A stretch of 64,000 nucleotides of DNA from Pseudonocardia sp. 73-21 (GCF_001899645.1 NZ_MKVV01000014.1:62001-126000); one strand, 5' to 3'; counted from the first letter of the stretch, positions 9,635 to 17,972 are shown. A program made the numbers and translations. The notes: a model not told the origin generated them from the letters alone.

Positions 9635-10663
9635 CTAGCGTTCCCCCTCGGCGGCCAGCTGCAGCGCCACGTCGATGATCATGTCCTCCTGGCCGCCGAC
9701 CAGGCCGATCTCGCCGCAGCGGCGCAGGATCGCGTGCGCGGGCACCTTGTAGCGCTCGGCCGCGGCCTCCGCGTGCAGCAGGAAGCTCGAGTACACCCCG
9801 GCCCAGCCCTGCACGATCGCGTTGCGGTCCATCTTCGGCCAGCGGTTGAGGTAGGGGCGCACGACGTCCTCGGCCGCGTCGAGCAGCGCCATGACGTCCA
9901 CGCCGGTGTCGACGCCGAGCCGGTCGAACACCGCCGCGAGCACCTCGGTGGGCGAGTTGCCCGAACCCGCGCCGAGCGCGCACAGCGAGCCGTCGATGTA
10001 CCGGACGCCCACCTCCTGCGCGATCACGGAGTTGGCCACGCCGAAGCTCAGGTTCTGGTGGCCGTGGTAGCCGACCCACGCCTCGTCGCCGACCTCGGCG
10101 ACCAGCGCCTCGAACCGCGCCTTCGCCTCGTGCATGAGCAGCGCGCCCGCGGAGTCGGTGCAGTACGGCGCCTGACAGCCGGCGTCGACCATGATCCGGG
10201 CCTGCTTCGCGAGGTCCTCGGGCGGCGTGCGGTGGGCCATCATGAGGAACCCGGCGGTCTCCATGCCGAGGTCGCGCGCGGCCTGGAAGTGCTGCGGCGA
10301 GACGTCGGCCTCGGTGCAGTGGGTGGCCACGCGCACCATGTCGGCGCCGGCGTCGCGGGCCCGTTTGAGGTCGTCGACCGTGCCGATGCCGGGCACCAGC
10401 AGCACGGCGATCCTGGCCTGGCGGGCCTCTTCGCGGGCGGCGGCGATGAGCGTCATCTCGTCGGTGTGGGAGAAGCCGTAGTTGAAGCTCGACCCGCCGA
10501 GCCCGTCGCCGTGGGTCACCTCGATGACCTCGACGCCGGCCCGGTCCAGCGCGCGCACGGTGTCGCGCACCTGCTGCTCGGTGAACTGGTGCGCCATGGC
10601 GTGGGAGCCGTCACGCAGGGTGGTGTCGATCAGGCGGATGTCGTGCTTCAGCTCGGGCCTCAT
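9635..10663 (-). CDS. dmpG: 4-hydroxy-2-oxovalerate aldolase
   Basis: This 342-residue DRE-TIM aldolase cleaves 4-hydroxy-2-oxovalerate to pyruvate and acetaldehyde with a divalent metal. Visible marks are [17 protein letters not shown] (Arg17, Asp18, His21 at the active site) and the [10 protein letters not shown] metal-binding His pair. The C-terminal DmpF-contact region with [17 protein letters not shown] is also present. ATG at 10661-10663 overlaps the stop of the acetaldehyde dehydrogenase by 4 bp, as expected for the pair that channels acetaldehyde between subunits. Confidence 0.95.
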   Translation of the reverse strand: MRPELKHDIRLIDTTLRDGSHAMAHQFTEQQVRDTVRALDRAGVEVIEVTHGDGLGGSSFNYGFSHTDEMTLIAAAREEARQARIAVLLVPGIGTVDDLKRARDAGADMVRVATHCTEADVSPQHFQAARDLGMETAGFLMMAHRTPPEDLAKQARIMVDAGCQAPYCTDSAGALLMHEAKARFEALVAEVGDEAWVGYHGHQNLSFGVANSVIAQEVGVRYIDGSLCALGAGSGNSPTEVLAAVFDRLGVDTGVDVMALLDAAEDVVRPYLNRWPKMDRNAIVQGWAGVYSSFLLHAEAAAERYKVPAHAILRRCGEIGLVGGQEDMIIDVALQLAAEGER

Positions 10664-11565
10664 CGGGCTGCCTCCAGCTTCTCCGCCGCCATCAGCTCGC
10701 CCACCCGGGCGGCCGCGGCGGTCATGATGTCGAGGTTCCCGGCGTACTCCGGGAGGTAGTCGCCGTTGCCCTTGACCTCGAGGAACACCGCGACGCGGCC
10801 GTTGCCCTGCCAGCTGTCGCGCGGGTCGTCGAACTGCGGTTCGGCGCGCAGCGTGTACCCGGGCACGTACTGCTGCACCTCGAGCGCCATCTCGTGGATG
10901 GACGCGCTGATCGCGTCGTGGTCGGCGTCGGGGCCGATCATGCAGAAGACGGTGTCCCGCATGATCATCGGCGGCTCGACGGGGTTGAGGATGATGATCG
11001 CCTTGCCGCGCTCCGCTCCCCCGACCTCCGACACCGCGCCGGACGTGGTGTGGGTGAACTCGTCGATGTTCGCGCGGGTGCCGGGACCGGCCCCGCGCGA
11101 GGCCACCGACGCGACGATCTCGGCGTACGGCACGCGCGTGACGCGCGAGACCGCGTGCACCATCGGGATCGTGGCCTGGCCGCCGCAGGTGATCATCGAG
11201 ACGTTGGGGGCGTCGATGTGGTCGCGCAGGTTCACCGGCGGGCACACCATCGGGCCGAGGTGCGCCGGGGTGAGGTCGACGGCCTGGATGCCGGCCTCGG
11301 CGTAGCGCGGCGCGTTGGCCTGGTGCGCCTTGGCCGACGTGGCCTCGAAGACGATCTGCGGGAGCGGGTCCTGGCGCAGCAGCCAGTCCACCCCCTCCGC
11401 GGACGCGGCGATGCCCTTGTCGCGGGCGCGTTTCAGGCCGTCGGACTCGACCACGCCCACCATGTAGGCGACCTCGATGGCCGGACTGCGCTGCAGCTTC
11501 GCCAGCAGGTCGGTGCCGATGTTCCCCGGCCCGACGATCGCGGCCGGCACTCTGTCGGTGCTCAT
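10660..11565 (-). CDS. dmpF: acetaldehyde dehydrogenase (acylating)
   Basis: This 301-residue enzyme converts acetaldehyde, NAD+ and CoA to acetyl-CoA in complex with the aldolase. The NAD-binding [10 protein letters not shown] is at residues 11-20, the catalytic Cys127 is in [13 protein letters not shown], and [18 protein letters not shown] and the C-terminal substrate channel region follow. The start is the ATG of [15 protein letters not shown]. The in-frame extension upstream reads through the promoter region and lacks family similarity. It is the first gene of the dmpF-dmpG unit, about 100 bp from the divergent TetR remnant. Confidence 0.95.
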   Translation of the reverse strand: MSTDRVPAAIVGPGNIGTDLLAKLQRSPAIEVAYMVGVVESDGLKRARDKGIAASAEGVDWLLRQDPLPQIVFEATSAKAHQANAPRYAEAGIQAVDLTPAHLGPMVCPPVNLRDHIDAPNVSMITCGGQATIPMVHAVSRVTRVPYAEIVASVASRGAGPGTRANIDEFTHTTSGAVSEVGGAERGKAIIILNPVEPPMIMRDTVFCMIGPDADHDAISASIHEMALEVQQYVPGYTLRAEPQFDDPRDSWQGNGRVAVFLEVKGNGDYLPEYAGNLDIMTAAAARVGELMAAEKLEAAR

Positions 11566-11607
11566 GGGCACGAGGATGTCCGCTCCGACGTGCGGAGGGA
11601 ACGCCAT

Positions 11608-11621
11608 CGTTCCGGTGAACG
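11608..11621. promoter_or_regulatory. short inverted repeat upstream of dmpF
   Basis: CGTTC-CGGT-GAACG is a 5-bp-arm inverted repeat 43 bp upstream of the dmpF start, extended on the right by GAAACG. Its position fits an operator for the dmpFG unit. It does not match the CCGACGA half-sites next to the IclR gene. It is short, so chance is possible. Confidence 0.35.
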
Positions 11622-11668
11622 AAACGTCTGTCGCAAACCTCGGTGGCGATGAGGGGCAGGAGCCCGCC

Positions 11669-11824
11669 ATGACCGAGGCCGACCTGACCACCACCGCTGC
11701 GCTCGCCGGGCACGGCTACAACCTCAGCGTCGACGGCGTGGCCCGCACGGCCGGGGTCCACAGGACCACCGGCTACCGCCGCCGGGAGACCGAGGCCGTG
11801 CTACACGCGGCGCACGCCGGATGA
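11669..11824 (+). pseudogene. TetR-family regulator remnant (N-terminal HTH only)
   Basis: This 51-codon reading frame begins at ATG 11669 with a GGGGCAGGAG ribosome binding site upstream. Residues 9-37 follow the TetR DNA-binding pattern [29 protein letters not shown]. It then stops, where a TetR protein would continue for another ~150 residues with a ligand domain. Nothing of that domain is found downstream, where the IclR operator and gene begin. The usual HTH reads TTVYRRW; TTGYRRR here suggests decay. It may be the relic of the former regulator of the divergent dmpFG unit. Confidence 0.6.
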
Positions 11825-11837
11825 CGCCCTCCGCAGC

Positions 11838-11890
11838 CCGACGAGCGGCACTGTCGTCGGATAGGTTCCGACGAGTGCCGTTCGTCGGAA
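11838..11890. promoter_or_regulatory. array of CCGACGA/TCGTCGG half-sites before the IclR gene
   Basis: Four alternating half-sites are visible: CCGACGA 11838-11844, TCGTCGG 11854-11860, CCGACGA 11868-11874 and TCGTCGG 11882-11888. The last pair lies inside a longer inverted repeat TTCCGACGA/TCGTCGGAA (11866-11890) and ends 11 bp before the start codon. A TAGGTT box (11863-11868) overlaps the array, so a bound protein would block transcription. The same motif recurs before the ThDP enzyme gene, so the likely ligand is the IclR protein encoded between them. Confidence 0.7.
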
Positions 11891-11901
11891 GGGGGACGTG
11901 C

Positions 11902-12642
11902 GTGGAACCACCCAACTCCGTGCTCGGGCGCGCGCTCACCCTCCTCACGGCGTTCCGGCCGGGTGACACCGAGCTCACCCTCGCCGAGCTGACCCGCCGT
12001 ACCGGCATCCCGAAACCCACCGCGCACCGGCTGCTCGCGGAACTGGCCGGGTGGAACATCGTCGAGCGCACCCCGGACGGCATCCGGCTGGGCATGGCAC
12101 TGTTCGAGCTGGGCCAGCTCGCCCCGCTCCAACGCGGACTGCGCGAGGCGGCCGCCCCCTTCCTCGCCGACCTGTTCGAGGCCACCCACGAGACCGTCCA
12201 CCTCGCCGTCCCCGACGGTGTCGACGTGGTCTACGTCCACAAGATGGCGGGACGGCGCGGACCCCCGGTCCGGTCCCGGGTCGGAGGACGGATGCCGGCC
12301 TACTGCACGGGCGTCGGCAAGGCCCTGCTCGCGTTCGCCCCGCCGGAGCGCCTCGCGGCGGTGGTCGAGGCCGGGCTGACCCGCCGCACGCCCCGCACCG
12401 TGATCGCCCCCGGGCTGCTGGACGCCGATCTCGCCCGCATCCGCGAGCGCGGGGTGGCCGAGGAGCACGAGGAGTCGACGGTGGGCATCGCCTGCGTCGC
12501 CGCCCCGGTCCTCGACGGCACCGGTCAGGCGGTGGCCGCCATCTCGATCACGGGCTGGGCCAACCGCCTCGACACCGCGCGCCTCGCCCCCGCGGTACGC
12601 ACCGCGGCGCTGGGCCTCTCCCGCGTCCTGCGCGGAACCTAG
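11902..12642 (+). CDS. IclR family transcriptional regulator
   Basis: This 246-residue protein has an N-terminal winged helix (LTLAELTRRTGIPKPTAHRLLAEL, about residues 27-52). The C-terminal IclR effector domain carries THETVHLAVPDGVDVVYVHK, PAYCTGVGKALLAF and EEHEESTVGIACVAAPV. The start is GTG 11902, 5-10 nt after a GGGGGA ribosome binding site; the longer in-frame start would place the operator inside the coding region. It probably regulates itself and the ThDP enzyme gene through the shared palindrome. Effector is unknown; an aromatic or 2-oxo acid would fit the neighbours. Confidence 0.9.
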   Translation: MEPPNSVLGRALTLLTAFRPGDTELTLAELTRRTGIPKPTAHRLLAELAGWNIVERTPDGIRLGMALFELGQLAPLQRGLREAAAPFLADLFEATHETVHLAVPDGVDVVYVHKMAGRRGPPVRSRVGGRMPAYCTGVGKALLAFAPPERLAAVVEAGLTRRTPRTVIAPGLLDADLARIRERGVAEEHEESTVGIACVAAPVLDGTGQAVAAISITGWANRLDTARLAPAVRTAALGLSRVLRGT

Positions 12643-12677
12643 GACCGGCGACGTACGGCACCCTCGTCGCCCAGGTT

Positions 12678-12700
12678 CCGACGAAAGTGCCGTTCGTCGG
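12678..12700. promoter_or_regulatory. palindromic operator and leaderless promoter of the ThDP enzyme gene
   Basis: CCGACGA-N9-TCGTCGG is an inverted repeat nearly identical to the one before the IclR gene, including the spacer AGTGCCG. It is followed by TAGGGT at 12715-12720, six bases before the GTG at 12727, which looks like a leaderless promoter. The operator would cover about -49 to -27, suited to repression or to IclR-type activation. Confidence 0.65.
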
Positions 12701-12726
12701 CCGGGGGCGGGGATTAGGGTCGGGGC

Positions 12727-14310
12727 GTGGCAGAAGTCAGTGTGGCTCGGTCGGTTCTGGATGCCGTGGCGGTGCACGGGGCCTCCACCGTGTTCGGGCT
12801 GCCGGGGGTGCACAACCTGGCGTTCTGGAAGGGCGCCGGGAAGACCCCGCTCGTCGTGCGCCACGAGCAGGCCGCCGTCTACGCCGCCGACGGGTGGGCG
12901 CGCACCACCGGCCGTCTCGGCGCCGCCGTCGTCACCACCGGACCCGGTGCCGCCAACGCGCTGGCCGCGTTCGGGGAGGCCGCCTCGGTGGGGTCGCCCG
13001 TGCTGCTCGTGGCGTCCGAGATCCCGCAGCGGCTGCGCCGCGAGGGGCGGGTGCGCGGGGTGCTGCACGAGTCGCGCGACCAGGCCGCGCTGTTCGCCCC
13101 GCTGGCCAAGGCGGTGTTCAGCCCGCGGACGGCCGCCGAGGTCGCCGAGGTGCTCGACCTGGCGCTGGCCACGGCGATGACCCACCCGCGTGGGCCGGTG
13201 TACATGGACATCCCGGCCGACGTGCTCGGGGAGCCCGCCGTCACGGGGACCGCCGCGCACTGGCACGAGATCGAGCCCGCCGACGCGGACGTCGACGCCG
13301 CCGCCGCCGTGCTCGACGGGGCCCGCGTCGTGATCTGGGCCGGTGGCGGTGCGGTCGACGTCGAGCCGTCGCTCGCGGTGCTGGCCGAGCACCTGGGTGC
13401 GCCGGTGGTGGCCGGCTACCAGGGCCGCGGCTGCCCGCCCACCGACCACCCGGCGTCCGTGGGGCTGCCGCCGCACGAGCCCGAGGTGGCCGCGCTGATC
13501 GGCGCGGCCGACGTGCTGCTGGCCGTCGGTGGCGACCTCGACGGCATGAACACCCGCAACTGGACGATGCCGCGCCCGCCGAAGCTCGTCACGCTCGACC
13601 CGGCCCTGCCCCGCGACGCCCCGGAGTGGCCGGCCGACGCCGCCGTCACCGGCCGGCTCGGCGACGCGCTGCGCGGGCTGCGCGACCGGCTGTCCCCCCA
13701 CCCCGCCTGGGCCCCGGACGGCCTGCGCAAGGAGGTCCTCGCGCGGCTGGCCGCCGACCCGCGGACGAGCGAGGCGGTCACGTTGGTGGAGGCGGTCGAG
13801 TCCGCGCGCACCGCGGAGACGGTGCTGGTCTGCGACATGGCGGTCGCCGGGTACTGGGTGGGCGGTTACGCGTCGGCCCCCGGTCCGCGGCGCCTCGCCT
13901 ATCCCGTCGGCTGGGGCACGCTCGGGTTCGGGCTGCCCGCCGCGATCGGCGCCGCGGCCGCCGGCCGTCCGGTGATCGCGGTCTGCGGCGACGGCGGGCT
14001 GATGATGGGGGTCGGCGAGCTCGCCACCCTCGTCCAGGAACAGCTGCCCGTCACCGTCCTCGTCGTGGACGACGGCGGGTACGGGATGCTGCGCTACGAC
14101 CAGATCCACGCCGGCGACGACGAGGTGGGCGTCGACCTCGTCACGCCCGACTTCCCCGCGCTCGCCGCGGCGTTCGGGATCCCGGCGCGGCAGGTGACGA
14201 TCAGGGACCTGGCCGGAGCGCTCGCCCCGGCCGAGGGCCCGCGCCTGGTGCACCTGCGGGCCCGGCTCACCCCACCCCGGACCACGTCGCCGCGCTGGCA
14301 CGAGGACTGA
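12727..14310 (+). CDS. thiamine diphosphate-dependent enzyme, acetolactate synthase-like
   Basis: This 527-residue protein has the three-domain ThDP decarboxylase/synthase layout. The N-terminal PYR domain carries the catalytic glutamate in VRHEQAAVYAADGWAR and TTGPGAANAL. A central NAD/FAD-like domain (VVIWAGGGAVDVEPSLAVLA) follows, then a C-terminal PP domain with CGDGGLMMGVGELATL and VVDDGGYGMLRYDQ for Mg-ThDP. It starts at GTG 12727 with no ribosome binding site, consistent with a leaderless mRNA. Similar proteins include acetolactate synthase paralogues and benzoylformate or phosphonopyruvate decarboxylases. Substrate is not assignable. No small subunit gene is adjacent, arguing against branched-chain biosynthesis. 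Confidence 0.85.
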   Translation: MAEVSVARSVLDAVAVHGASTVFGLPGVHNLAFWKGAGKTPLVVRHEQAAVYAADGWARTTGRLGAAVVTTGPGAANALAAFGEAASVGSPVLLVASEIPQRLRREGRVRGVLHESRDQAALFAPLAKAVFSPRTAAEVAEVLDLALATAMTHPRGPVYMDIPADVLGEPAVTGTAAHWHEIEPADADVDAAAAVLDGARVVIWAGGGAVDVEPSLAVLAEHLGAPVVAGYQGRGCPPTDHPASVGLPPHEPEVAALIGAADVLLAVGGDLDGMNTRNWTMPRPPKLVTLDPALPRDAPEWPADAAVTGRLGDALRGLRDRLSPHPAWAPDGLRKEVLARLAADPRTSEAVTLVEAVESARTAETVLVCDMAVAGYWVGGYASAPGPRRLAYPVGWGTLGFGLPAAIGAAAAGRPVIAVCGDGGLMMGVGELATLVQEQLPVTVLVVDDGGYGMLRYDQIHAGDDEVGVDLVTPDFPALAAAFGIPARQVTIRDLAGALAPAEGPRLVHLRARLTPPRTTSPRWHED

Positions 14311-14347
14311 CACCTGATGTGACCCACGTCATATCGCTATCCACGCT

Positions 14348-14365
14348 ATCGCGATATATCGTGAT
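14348..14365. promoter_or_regulatory. near-perfect AT-rich palindrome upstream of padR-type gene
   Basis: An 18-bp palindrome with core GATATATC and outer arms ATCGCGAT/ATCGTGAT (one mismatched pair) sits 64-81 bp before the PadR start. It overlaps the perfect 10-mer TATCGCGATA. Its low GC stands out from the surrounding sequence. PadR proteins typically bind such palindromes in their own promoters, so an autoregulatory operator is likely. Confidence 0.65.
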
Positions 14366-14428
14366 GGCACACGAGCTACTCAGTGCTATCGGAGCAGGAG
14401 GCTCGCAACGTCTGAGGAGACATCAACC

Positions 14429-15106
14429 ATGAACGCCATGCACCCCCATCAGGGACCGTTCCGCCGCCGGCACGGCCGGCCGGACATGACCGCCACCCCG
14501 CCCTTCGCCGGGCCGGTGGAGGACGAGAACGAAGGACCCCGCGGTCGCCGCGGTGGTCCGGGACGGGCCGCCCGACGCGGCCCGTTCGGTCCGGGCTTCG
14601 GCCCGGGCCCCGGAATGCCGCCCGGCCGGGGCTTCCCCGGCCCACGTGGCCGCGGCCGCGGCCGCCGCACGGCCCGCGGTGACATCCGCGCCGCCGTCCT
14701 GGCGCTGGTCGCGGAGCAGCCACGGCACGGCTACGAGATTATCCAGGAGATCGCCGAGCGCTCCGGTGGCGCCTGGCGCCCCAGCCCCGGCTCGGTCTAC
14801 CCGACGCTGTCGCAACTGGAGGACGAGGGCCTGGTCCGCGTCGAGCAGACCGACGGCCGCAAGGTCGTCCAGCTCACCGAGGCCGGCACCACCTACGTGG
14901 CCGAGCACCGCGAGGAGCTCGACGCCGTCTGGGCGTCGGTCGGCCGCGACGCCGACGACGAGGCCTCCGGCCTGTGGGAGCAGCTGGGCCAGCTGCACGC
15001 CGCGGCCCAGCAGGTGATGGGCGCCGGCACGCCGGAGCAGATCACCGCGGCCACGGCGGCCCTCACCGAGGCCCGCAAGACGATCTACCGCCTGCTCGCC
15101 GAGTAG
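14429..15106 (+). CDS. PadR family transcriptional regulator with RG/PG-rich N-terminal tail
   Basis: This 225-residue protein has a PadR winged helix from about residue 85: DIRAAVLALVAEQPRHGYEIIQEI, then WRPSPGSVYPTLSQLEDEGLV and GRKVVQLTEAG. A C-terminal helical dimerisation arm follows. Residues 1-84 are low-complexity, rich in Gly, Arg and Pro, and probably disordered; the arginines may add non-specific nucleic-acid contacts. A GGAG site precedes ATG 14429. The convergent MFS gene downstream could be its target but is separated by a palindromic repeat that probably ends both transcripts. Confidence 0.9.
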   Translation: MNAMHPHQGPFRRRHGRPDMTATPPFAGPVEDENEGPRGRRGGPGRAARRGPFGPGFGPGPGMPPGRGFPGPRGRGRGRRTARGDIRAAVLALVAEQPRHGYEIIQEIAERSGGAWRPSPGSVYPTLSQLEDEGLVRVEQTDGRKVVQLTEAGTTYVAEHREELDAVWASVGRDADDEASGLWEQLGQLHAAAQQVMGAGTPEQITAATAALTEARKTIYRLLAE

Positions 15107-15120
15107 GCGGCTACGCCACC

Positions 15121-15162
15121 CGTGCGCGGATATCAGGGCTGGAGCACTGTTTTCCGCGCACG
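15121..15162. repeat. 42-bp palindromic repeat, copy A
   Basis: Arms CGTGCGCGGATATCAG and CTGTTTTCCGCGCACG pair with two mismatches around a 10-nt centre. It lies 14 bp after the PadR stop and 75 bp from the stop of the convergent MFS gene, so it could serve as a bidirectional terminator. It is the most centrally diverged of five copies in the window that all have the same length and outer sequence. Confidence 0.8.
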
Positions 15163-15237
15163 GGGCACGACGTGCTCGTCCGACCTGCGCGGCGAGGTAC
15201 CGCGCGACCACCGCCGCCGACGTCGTGAGCCGTGGGG

Positions 15238-16518
15238 TCAGCGGCGGCGGCGCGCCAGCACCTCGCGCAGGGGCGGCACCACGACGCCCGCGGCGGCGAG
15301 GCCGCGGCGCGCCCGGCGCCGCGCGATCAGCACGCCGGTCAGGGCCACGGCCCAGATCACGTACTGGACGGTCCACGCCAGGCGGAAGCCCGCGGGCGTG
15401 TAGCCGGTGGGGCCCAGCAGCACCCCGACCCCGAGCGCCACGAGCAGCGACGCGAGGAACCCGCCCACGTTGACGATCCCGATCGCCGTGCCCTGGCGGT
15501 GGCCCGGGTTGAACGTGCGGGCGTAGTCGAACCCGATCATCGAGCCGGGCCCGCCCGTCGCCAGCACGACGACCAGCAGCACGAGCAGCCAGGTGGGAGC
15601 GGGCGGCGGGACCAGCAGCACGATCGTCCACATCGCGGCGGTCGTGCCGATCACCGCGAGCACCAGCCACGAGCGGCGCAGCGGGTGGCGGGCGGTGAAC
15701 TCGCCGAACAGCGGGCCGGCCAGGATCCCGACACCGACGAACAGCGTGAGCAGCGCGCTCGCCCCGCCCGTGGTGAAACCCTGCCCGGCCACGAGGTACG
15801 GCACGCCCCACAGCAGCGCGAACACGGTGCCGGAGAACTGGGTGCCCATGTGGGTCCACAGGCCCAGCCGGGTGCCCGGTTCGCGCCAGGAGCGCTTGAG
15901 GCCGTCGACGATCTCCCGCGGGCTCTGGGCCGGCGGAGGCGGCGGCGCGCCGGGCGGCCGGTTGCGCAGCACCGCCGCCACTGCGATCGCGACGGCGACG
16001 CCGAGCGCCGCAGCGGAGACGAACGCCGTGGTCCAGCCCGGACCGTTCAGCAAGGCGGCGAGCGGGATCGCCGAGAGCACCTGGCCGAGCTGCCCGAGCA
16101 GGCCGGTCAGCTGCGTCATGAGCGGGACGCGCCGCGCCGGGAACCAGGCCGACACCACCGACAGGACCGAGATGAACGTCAGCGCGTCGCCGGTGCCGAC
16201 GAGCACGCGCGCCGCGATGGCCAGCGGCACCCCGTCGGCCACGGCCAGCACGAGCTGCCCGGCCGCCATCGTCAACGCCCCGACGACGACCAGCCGCTTG
16301 GCCCCGAACCGGTCGAGCAGCACCCCCGCCGGCACCTGCAGCACGGCGTAGACCAGCAGCTGCAGGACCACGAACCCCGACAGGACGGCCGGTGCGGCGT
16401 CGAAGCGTGCGGCCGCGTCGAGGCCCGCGACCCCGAACGACGTGCGCTGCATGACGCCCACGAGGTAGGCGGAGAGTCCGACGGCCCACACGGCCCACAC
16501 ACGACGTTGCTTGTTCAT
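15238..16518 (-). CDS. MFS transporter
   Basis: This 426-residue membrane protein has about 12 hydrophobic segments and the MFS loop 2-3 motif (PAGVLLDRFGAKRLVVVG). A cytoplasmic Pro-rich loop (NRPPGAPPPPPAQSPREI) lies between the two six-helix halves. It ends in an Arg-rich tail. Start MNKQRRVWAVW is the first ATG before the first membrane helix. The substrate cannot be read from the sequence. It is divergent from the PAC2 gene and convergent with PadR. Confidence 0.88.
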   Translation of the reverse strand: MNKQRRVWAVWAVGLSAYLVGVMQRTSFGVAGLDAAARFDAAPAVLSGFVVLQLLVYAVLQVPAGVLLDRFGAKRLVVVGALTMAAGQLVLAVADGVPLAIAARVLVGTGDALTFISVLSVVSAWFPARRVPLMTQLTGLLGQLGQVLSAIPLAALLNGPGWTTAFVSAAALGVAVAIAVAAVLRNRPPGAPPPPPAQSPREIVDGLKRSWREPGTRLGLWTHMGTQFSGTVFALLWGVPYLVAGQGFTTGGASALLTLFVGVGILAGPLFGEFTARHPLRRSWLVLAVIGTTAAMWTIVLLVPPPAPTWLLVLLVVVLATGGPGSMIGFDYARTFNPGHRQGTAIGIVNVGGFLASLLVALGVGVLLGPTGYTPAGFRLAWTVQYVIWAVALTGVLIARRRARRGLAAAGVVVPPLREVLARRRR

Positions 16519-16612
16519 CTCGACCCCAATGGTGCGGTATACCCGCCCGGAAAGGGATGCTGTGCGGGGAGTTTCACGTTGCAGTGGGTACGCGATCTTC
16601 AGGAGGAACACG

Positions 16613-17539
16613 GTGCTGGACCCAGCGGAGCTGTACGAGGTGGCGCCGGACGCCCCGGATCTCGAGGAGCCGGTGCTGCTGGTGGCGCTCGACGGCTTCG
16701 TCGACGCCGGGAACGCCGCGCGTCTCGCGGTGGCGGCGCTGCTGGCCGACCGGGAGCCCGTGCCGGTGGCGACGTTCGACATCGACCAGCTCATCGACTA
16801 CCGGTCGCGGCGTCCCCCGCTGCGGTTCGAGAGCGACCGCTGGGCCGCCTACAACCCGCCGAAGCTGGAGCTGGTCACGCTCACCGACACCGGCGACACC
16901 TCCTACCTGCTGCTCTCGGGCCCCGAACCGGACACGCAGTGGGAGCGCTTCTCCGCCGCCGTCGCGCAGCTCGTGGAGCAGCTGGGGGTGCGGTTGGTGA
17001 TCAACCTGACGGCCATCCCCATGGCGGTGCCGCACACCCGTCCGATCGGCGTGACGGCGCACGGCACGCGGCCCGAGCTCACCGAGGGCCACGAGGCGTG
17101 GTTCGCCACCGCCGAGGTGCCCGGCAGCGCCGTCGCACTGATGGAGTTCCGCCTCGGCGAGGCCGGGCACGACGCGATGGGCTTCGCCGTGCACGTGCCC
17201 CACTACCTGGCCCGCGCCGAGTACCCGCAGGCCGCGCGCGTGCTGCTCGACCACGTCGGACTCTCGGCGGGTCTCTACCTGCCCACCGAGGCCCTCTCCA
17301 AGGCCGCCGAGCGGGCGGAGGAGGAGATCGGCGAGCAGGTGGCCGCGTCCGACGAGGTCAAGCAGGTCGTCGAGGCACTGGAGCAGCAGTACGACACCGT
17401 GACCTCGGGCCGGGGCGAACGGTCGTCGCTCGGCCTGGCCGGTGAGCTCCCGAGCGCCGACGAGCTGGGCGCCGAGGTGGAGAAGTTCCTCGCCGCCCAG
17501 GGGGACGACGAGGACGACGGCCCGGGCGGTCCTAGCTGA
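16613..17539 (+). CDS. PAC2 family protein
   Basis: This 308-residue protein starts at GTG 16613 after a strong AGGAGGA site. It shows the PAC2 pattern: VLLVALDGFVDAGNAARLAVAAL, FDIDQLIDYRSRRP, LVINLTAIPMAVPHTRP and VPHYLARAEYPQAARVLLDHV, with an acidic C-terminus. PAC2 proteins resemble proteasome assembly chaperones. Bacterial members are widespread in actinobacteria but their role is poorly defined. The acidic tail and the lack of proteasome genes nearby leave the function open. Confidence 0.88.
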   Translation: MLDPAELYEVAPDAPDLEEPVLLVALDGFVDAGNAARLAVAALLADREPVPVATFDIDQLIDYRSRRPPLRFESDRWAAYNPPKLELVTLTDTGDTSYLLLSGPEPDTQWERFSAAVAQLVEQLGVRLVINLTAIPMAVPHTRPIGVTAHGTRPELTEGHEAWFATAEVPGSAVALMEFRLGEAGHDAMGFAVHVPHYLARAEYPQAARVLLDHVGLSAGLYLPTEALSKAAERAEEEIGEQVAASDEVKQVVEALEQQYDTVTSGRGERSSLGLAGELPSADELGAEVEKFLAAQGDDEDDGPGGPS

Positions 17540-17972
17540 ACCGCTCCCGCAGGGCTGCGATCCCGCCCCCGTAGACGCCGCCGGCGAACAGCTCGTCGAG
17601 CTTCGCCTCGTCGGCGGCCTCGGCGTCGTACTCCGACCACCACTCCACGAACGCGTGCCCGGTGTCGGTGACGGGGGCGATCCGCACCGTCGAGACGTAG
17701 CGGCGCACGCCGAACGGGTTGGAGTCGGGGCCGTCGAAGGCGTAGGTGTAGCTGCGGTCGACGTCGTCGAGCGTGAGCAGGCGTTCGACGACCACCCCGC
17801 CGTCGCCCAGCGTCAGGCGGCGCACGGCACCGACCTGGCCCTCCGCGCCGCTGACCACCTCGCTCGTGGCGATGGCGGGGTGCCAGGACGGCAGCCCGTC
17901 GAACGCGCGGACCACCTCCCAGACGGCGTCGGCGGAGGCGGGGACCACACCGCTGGCGTAGGGACGGGGCAT
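17532..17972 (-). CDS. SRPBCC family protein (polyketide cyclase-like)
   Basis: This 146-residue START/Bet v1-like fold protein has SADAVWEVVRAFDGLPSWHPAI at its N-terminus, YTYAFDGPDSNPFGVRRYVSTVRI in the middle, and the usual C-terminal helix. Members bind hydrophobic ligands in a central cavity; some are cyclases. ATG overlaps the TGA of the preceding TIM-barrel gene (TGATG), so it is the last gene of the UPF0261/TIM-barrel operon. Its end overlaps the convergent PAC2 gene by 8 bp. Confidence 0.82.
   Translation of the reverse strand: MPRPYASGVVPASADAVWEVVRAFDGLPSWHPAIATSEVVSGAEGQVGAVRRLTLGDGGVVVERLLTLDDVDRSYTYAFDGPDSNPFGVRRYVSTVRIAPVTDTGHAFVEWWSEYDAEAADEAKLDELFAGGVYGGGIAALRERFS

Noticed and set aside
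5431..9678. Very long plus-strand open frame of over 1400 codons opposite the LuxR and aldehyde dehydrogenase genes
   Set aside because: It is a GC-driven antisense frame: composition is His/Arg/Gly/Asp-rich without domains, and codon bias supports the minus-strand genes. The same holds for other long antisense frames at 1.5, 3.4, 14.3, 22.6 and 58.6 kb.
11566..11640. CTCCGACGTGCGGAG near dmpF as a further IclR half-site
   Set aside because: It has CCGACG but the partner is CGGAG, not TCGTCGG, so it does not fit the operator seen at 11866 and 12678.
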